A DNA stretch of 32,316 nt from a virus. Of this stretch, positions 27,899 to 32,316 are shown piece after piece. The position numbers and the translations under genes are program-made. The notes below the pieces were generated by a model that saw only the letters and a list, made by a program, of their open reading frames with translations, ran no database searches and was not told where the DNA came from. The stretch is taken from positions 1 to 32,316 of the IMG/VR virus record IMGVR_UViG_3300025732_000163, one strand, 5' to 3'. The number at the start of each line of letters is the position of its first letter. Within the stretch, counting starts at the first letter, position 1.

Positions 27899-29947
27899 AT
27901 GTCTAAAATAGAATATCTATTACCTAATGACGAAGAAGAGAAGCTTAAGTTACTAGCTGAAAGCTCTTTGTATGAGTTCTATAAACAGGCTTTACCTGTT
28001 ATAGACGGGTCTGGATATTTCTCTGATGAATGGTTTATGCGAGTTATAGCAGAACATCTTGAAAATGTTTACTATAGAAAAATAACAAAACTACTTATAA
28101 ACGTTCCTCCTCGCCTCGGTAAAACAAGTTTGATATCTATTGCATTTCCTGTATGGGTTTGGATACATAACCCTAATGAGAAATTCCTATGTTCTTCAAT
28201 AACTAGTGATCTATCGCTGGATATCGCAGACAAAAGCAGGATGTTACTAATGTCCGACTGGTTTAAATCCAGATGGGGAGACAGATTTAAACTAAGAGCG
28301 GATCAGAATGCTAAAGGATATTTTGTTAACGATAAAAACGGTTATAGATATTCAACATCCGTAACATCTGCGGTTATCGGAAGAGGGGGGAATATACTTA
28401 TTTGTATGCCTTATAATACACAGATATCAACTAGATACGGAAGATATACTATAGGTGAAATAGTTGAAAAAAAGTTAGATATAAAAGTGTTAAGTTACAA
28501 TCATAAATTATGTGATACTGAATATAAAAGTATTAAAAATTATTATAAACATGAAGGTAAACAGATATATAAACTTGAATTATATGTTTGCGCTTTTCAA
28601 AATGGTATAACTATAGAAGCTACTGAAGAACATCCTATTTATATTATAAACATAGGTTACAAGCCAATAAAAAATATTAAAGAGTATGATAGATGTTTAT
28701 ATAATATTGATGGAATAGTTTACGATGTTGTTGTTAAATCAGTTATCAAACAACAGGAAATACCTGAATATGTATATAATTTAGAGATAGAGGGTAATAA
28801 TAATTATTTTGCTAATAATATTCTAGTACATAATTGTGATGATCCAAACGCAGTAGGAGGAGAATCGGAAGTTATAAGAGATGCTACCAATAGATGGTGG
28901 TCTCTAAAATGGTTTAACAGGATAATACTAAGTGATATATCACCGACTTGTAGAGTACTTGTACAGCAAAGAGGTGATGAGCTTGATGTATCCGGTAACA
29001 TAATTGCTAATGACATAAACAATGAATGGGTAAAACTTATACTACCGCTTGAATTTGAGAAGGATTATGTAATTCCTACTTCCTATCTTCCCGACTTTGT
29101 TGATGATACTTTATTGCCTGACTATAAAAGCATATGGCAGGATATAAGAACGGAAGAGGGTGAACTACTTACTGAAAGAATGACCTTAACGGAAGTAGAA
29201 CAGCTTAAAAAAGAACTTGGATCTTACGATTATGCGGCAATATATCAACAAAGACCTGCACCTCTTGAGGGCGGTATAATAAAGAAACACTGGTTTAGAG
29301 TTTATAAAAGCCGTCAATTACCTAGATTTGAATATATTGTTCAATCATGGGATACGGCATTAACGGCTAAACATAATTCAGCTTATTCAGCTTGTACTAC
29401 ATGGGGGATATTTAGAGACGCAAAAGACAATACCAACGTTATGTTGCTCTCTTGCTGGCGGGATAGACTGGAATATCCGGAGCTTAGAGAAAGAGTTAAA
29501 AGATTATCTGTTAATTATATGGATACGAGTAATGTTCCGATTAAGTATAATCCGTTCTATAATCCTGATATGATTGTAATAGAAGCTAAAGCTTCCGGAG
29601 ATCCTTTAATAGCCGATTTAAATAGAGCCGGAGTATACGCAGAGCCTTTTGTACCTAATCAACACGGAGATAAACTGCAAAGAGTAAGATTAATTACTCC
29701 TTTAATAGAGGGTGGTATGGTGTGGTTACCTATTGATGTTGAAAATTCTATTGATATTTATGAACCAGCTAGCTTTGCCAAGGATTTTGTTAATGAGGTT
29801 GCATATTTCCCTAATCCAAGATCACTTGATTATGTAGATACAATGACGCAAGCGTTAATTGTACTTAGAAATCTCGGTAAATTGATGAATCCGGGTGATT
29901 ATATAGAACCTGATGACGCATCTATAGGTCGTAATGTTATATATTAA
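27899..29947 (+). CDS. terL: Terminase large subunit (TerL) containing a mini-intein
   Basis: 682 aa as encoded, 538 after splicing. Motor that packages DNA: Walker A at about residues 68-77 (NVPPRLGKTS); Walker B hydrophobic strand NILI at 165-168, followed after the intein by CDDP (313-316), Asp314/Asp315 being the Walker B acidic residues. Motif C-like VLVQQRGDELD near 354-363. The RNase H-fold nuclease is at the C-terminus: Asp485 in SWDTA, Glu562 in VIEAKASG, and Asp644/Asp647 in LDYVDTMTQAL. Residues 169-312 are an intein, so packaging activity should depend on splicing. Located 58 bp before the portal gene. Confidence 0.95.
   Translation: MSKIEYLLPNDEEEKLKLLAESSLYEFYKQALPVIDGSGYFSDEWFMRVIAEHLENVYYRKITKLLINVPPRLGKTSLISIAFPVWVWIHNPNEKFLCSSITSDLSLDIADKSRMLLMSDWFKSRWGDRFKLRADQNAKGYFVNDKNGYRYSTSVTSAVIGRGGNILICMPYNTQISTRYGRYTIGEIVEKKLDIKVLSYNHKLCDTEYKSIKNYYKHEGKQIYKLELYVCAFQNGITIEATEEHPIYIINIGYKPIKNIKEYDRCLYNIDGIVYDVVVKSVIKQQEIPEYVYNLEIEGNNNYFANNILVHNCDDPNAVGGESEVIRDATNRWWSLKWFNRIILSDISPTCRVLVQQRGDELDVSGNIIANDINNEWVKLILPLEFEKDYVIPTSYLPDFVDDTLLPDYKSIWQDIRTEEGELLTERMTLTEVEQLKKELGSYDYAAIYQQRPAPLEGGIIKKHWFRVYKSRQLPRFEYIVQSWDTALTAKHNSAYSACTTWGIFRDAKDNTNVMLLSCWRDRLEYPELRERVKRLSVNYMDTSNVPIKYNPFYNPDMIVIEAKASGDPLIADLNRAGVYAEPFVPNQHGDKLQRVRLITPLIEGGMVWLPIDVENSIDIYEPASFAKDFVNEVAYFPNPRSLDYVDTMTQALIVLRNLGKLMNPGDYIEPDDASIGRNVIY
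28403..28834 (+). other. Mini-intein inserted at the TerL Walker B motif
   Basis: 144 residues, TerL Cys169 to Asn312. Block A: Cys1 with CMPYNTQISTRYGRYTIGEI. Block B: GITIEATEEHPIY with TxxH (Thr242, His245). Block F: VYNLEIEGNNNYFANN. Block G: ILVHN followed by extein Cys313. The length leaves no room for a homing endonuclease domain, so it is a mini-intein. The join restores NILI-CDDP, the Walker B motif. Boundaries match codons: TGT at 28403 and AAT at 28832-28834 followed by TGT. Splicing is inferred from intact motifs, not tested. Confidence 0.92.
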
Positions 29948-30005
29948 GCAGGTAATTTATGTTAAAATCGGAATTAATTGCAAATAAACATTAAATATTA
30001 GGAAT

Positions 30006-32291
30006 ATGAAGAACAATGATATTATTGATATAGACGGATTCGGTACTCTTGAGAGATCTGATGAACTTCCTGACGGATCTACTGTTTATGACTTTGCCGA
30101 TAAGGAAAAAGATGCTTTCCATTCCGATTTATCCCGTAAAATGTCGGAAGATGCGTTAAATAAACTGTCTTCCTATGTTCTTTCTGCTCTTGATGATGAT
30201 ATAAAAGCAAGAGAACCTTGGCTTAAACTGCATAAGGAGTTGATGACGTTTACCGGTGATAAATGTGATGACATAAACAAGGAAAATGAGAATTCTTTGG
30301 TTGTTGACGGAACTCTAGGTACTGCTCTTGTACGTTTTACTGCAATAAGTAGAAGTGAACTGCTACCTGAAAGCGGGCCGGCAGGATTCAAGGTATTCGG
30401 ACAGGACGCAAGATCTTTAGAGGATATTGCCTCTAATAGAAGCAGCTGGCTTAACTACTATTTAACTGTCAGAGATGCTGAATATTACAAGGATTATGAG
30501 AAATTCCTGTATTATTTAGGGTTTTACGGCACTGTAATACGTAAAGTATGTTATGATGAGATGCTTGGTATGCCGATAAGCAGATTCATTCTACCTGATA
30601 ATTTCCTGATTAATATTGATTGTAGTACAATCATGGATTCAAATAGATTGACTCATATACTTAAGCTATCTACCAGAGACATATTAGCAAGGCAGAAATC
30701 AGGGATATTCAGGGATGTTGAATTACCTTACACTAAGATAGACTGGACTTCTGATTCATCCTCTTCTTCCAACGATAATATTAGCGGACTTGTTGATATT
30801 AATGCTTATAAGGAAAAAACATTGCATGATGTTTATGAGTCTCATTTTGATCTTGACCTTGATTTCTATATGGAGAAAAAACAGTCAAGATCAAAAGATA
30901 AAAAGAACCGTAATATACTTCCATATATCATATTTATTGATAAGGAAAGCCGTAAAATACTTCGAATAGAGCGTAACTGGCATAAACTGGATGAGAAACG
31001 TAAAAGAAGAAAATTCTTTATCTCGTATCAGTATTATACCGGATTTGATATATGGGGTCAGGGTATAGCAAGAATGTCGGCTAATAACGCCGTAGCTGCT
31101 ACTAAAATGCTAAGATTGACCATCGACTCAGCTACATACCAGAATTTACCTGCCGGCTTCTATAGAGGTCCTAAAATGGAGACTACGGACATTAGATTAT
31201 CTCCAGGTACGTTTAAGAATCTTAGTAGTTCATCCGCAGGAGGAGACATAAGATCAGATTTTGCCGTTCTACCTTTTGGTGGACCATCTCAAGCTTTACT
31301 TGATTTAAGAGGAGATATGATCTCACAGATGCAGGACAGATTATCTGCATCTGAACTAGGTATGATGGATTCAAGAGAGGATATACCGACAGGCACTGCC
31401 GTTGCATTTCTGGAGGAAAAAAATCGCATACAGGCAGCTATTTTAAAATCACTCCATAATTCATTATCGGAAGAGCTTAAATTACTTGATGACATGTTTG
31501 CAGAGGTTTTAGTAAAAGAGGAATTTTTTATTAAAGGAGAGAAAAGAATAATAACTGCGGATGATTTTGTTTCTGATGTGCAGATAGTTCCGGTATCAGA
31601 TCCTTCCGTTAATTCTACCGTTCAAAAGATAATGAAGGCAGAAGCGGTGTTCCAGACTGCTCTTCAGATGCCGGAGAAAGTAAATGCTTTTGAAGCTCTT
31701 AAAATGGTATTTTCTGCTCAAGGATTAAGCTCGGAAGAAATTGAGCGTCTTGTAACTAAGGATCAGGAGGTAGAACCTTTGGATCCGATAACCGAGAATA
31801 TGAATATAATGCAAGGCAAACCCGTAAGAGCGGGAATTGAGCAGAATCATGATGCTCATATTGTTGTCCATTCAGCAGTACAGAACGAACAATCAGCAGC
31901 TCATATTCAGGAACACATGGCACTTAAATTCATGTTGCAGATGCAAAATGAAATGGGAGTAGATTTATCTCAAGTATCTCCGGACGATCCTGAGATGCAG
32001 TATGAACTGGCTAGTAGAGCTGCTGCTGCAATAGAATCACTCGGGCTTAATAAACCAGAATCAATGGATGAAGATAAACCTCTTGATCCTAATGAACTTA
32101 TTGCTGCCGATATTGAGCAGAAGAGAGAGGCTAATATAATCAAGAAGCAGATAGCGGATGATAAAATAGAAGCGGAAACATTTAAGACCCAAATGGATTT
32201 CGAAAAAGAGAAAATGAAGGTAAAACAGGCACAGGAAGAAGCAAGACTTAGATATGAAGCCGAATTACAGAAGATTACGAGTAGATATTGA
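30006..32291 (+). CDS. Portal protein (P22/SU10-type)
   Basis: 761 aa. The ring at one capsid vertex through which DNA passes; assembles with the terminase and adaptor. The N-terminal domain holds helical and WxxxH/KELM segments (REPWLKLHKELMTFTGDK), the crown/stem region contains GFYRGPKMETTDIRLSPGTF and ASELGMMDSREDIPTGTAVA followed by FLEEKNRIQAAILKSLHNSL, which is typical of long podovirus portals. The last 100 residues are Glu/Lys/Ala-rich coiled coil (barrel). TAGGAAT precedes the ATG at 30006. Placement directly after TerL matches the usual order; capsid and scaffold genes presumably follow outside the window. Confidence 0.88.
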   Translation: MKNNDIIDIDGFGTLERSDELPDGSTVYDFADKEKDAFHSDLSRKMSEDALNKLSSYVLSALDDDIKAREPWLKLHKELMTFTGDKCDDINKENENSLVVDGTLGTALVRFTAISRSELLPESGPAGFKVFGQDARSLEDIASNRSSWLNYYLTVRDAEYYKDYEKFLYYLGFYGTVIRKVCYDEMLGMPISRFILPDNFLINIDCSTIMDSNRLTHILKLSTRDILARQKSGIFRDVELPYTKIDWTSDSSSSSNDNISGLVDINAYKEKTLHDVYESHFDLDLDFYMEKKQSRSKDKKNRNILPYIIFIDKESRKILRIERNWHKLDEKRKRRKFFISYQYYTGFDIWGQGIARMSANNAVAATKMLRLTIDSATYQNLPAGFYRGPKMETTDIRLSPGTFKNLSSSSAGGDIRSDFAVLPFGGPSQALLDLRGDMISQMQDRLSASELGMMDSREDIPTGTAVAFLEEKNRIQAAILKSLHNSLSEELKLLDDMFAEVLVKEEFFIKGEKRIITADDFVSDVQIVPVSDPSVNSTVQKIMKAEAVFQTALQMPEKVNAFEALKMVFSAQGLSSEEIERLVTKDQEVEPLDPITENMNIMQGKPVRAGIEQNHDAHIVVHSAVQNEQSAAHIQEHMALKFMLQMQNEMGVDLSQVSPDDPEMQYELASRAAAAIESLGLNKPESMDEDKPLDPNELIAADIEQKREANIIKKQIADDKIEAETFKTQMDFEKEKMKVKQAQEEARLRYEAELQKITSRY

Positions 32292-32293
32292 TT

Positions 32294-32316
32294 ATGGATA
32301 AATATTATATAGATAG
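32294..32316 (+). CDS. 5' end of the next gene (partial)
   Basis: ATG at 32294, 2 bp after the portal stop, opens MDKYYID and runs off the window. The SD is not obvious. Probably another head gene by position. Confidence 0.45.

Overview
The window is part of the genome of a tailed phage (or a prophage), most likely a podovirus-like phage of a Gram-negative, AT-rich bacterium. The phage assignment rests on a terminase large subunit, a P22/SU10-type portal, a tail adaptor, a tail-nozzle-like protein, putative ejection proteins, a GH24 endolysin and an overlapping inner/outer spanin pair. Spanins and lipoboxes imply an outer membrane. The strong A+T bias and a KilA-N protein would fit a host such as an intracellular alphaproteobacterium, but that host guess is inference only. 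I see no integrase, DNA polymerase, tRNA or CRISPR array. Both ends are cut inside genes: the 3' end of a gene at 1-78 and the 5' end of one at 32294-32316.

Layout. (1) 1-1493, plus strand: lysis cassette (endolysin, small acidic protein, small lipoprotein, i-spanin, o-spanin). (2) 1495-7359, minus strand: long coiled-coil protein, Gly-rich protein, 90-aa protein, tail nozzle/hub and adaptor. Several of these genes overlap at stop/start codons. (3) 7445-8686: small genes on both strands, followed by a 385-bp gene-free stretch (8687-9071) with three hairpins. (4) 9072-12564, plus strand: putative ejection/internal virion proteins. The second of these is split in two by an inserted copy of the 5' end of a DUF2829/Tad2-like gene that lies intact about 7 kb away (18731-18979). 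(5) 12595-24318, minus strand: a dense block of about 37 mostly tiny genes, including a KilA-N regulator, an XRE repressor, zinc-ribbon miniproteins, single-pass membrane peptides, a secreted protein, the Tad2-like gene and a broken relative carrying two in-frame TGA codons. This looks like an early/accessory region with rapid gene turnover. (6) 24319-25656: a gene-poor control region with a perfect 49-bp inverted repeat, several promoters and a candidate small RNA. It separates the leftward block from (7) 25657-32291, plus strand: small genes, a probable small terminase, the large terminase with an intein, and the portal.

The most unusual points are the 144-aa mini-intein placed exactly at the Walker B motif of the terminase, and the split ejection gene with its chimeric second half. 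Others are short direct repeats at gene boundaries (ribosome-binding sites plus shared C-terminal tails) that suggest module shuffling, the promoter/GTATAC module shared by both leftward operons and echoed at the rightward one, and the inverted-repeat element. No protein or motif search could be run, so family names rest on motif recognition.
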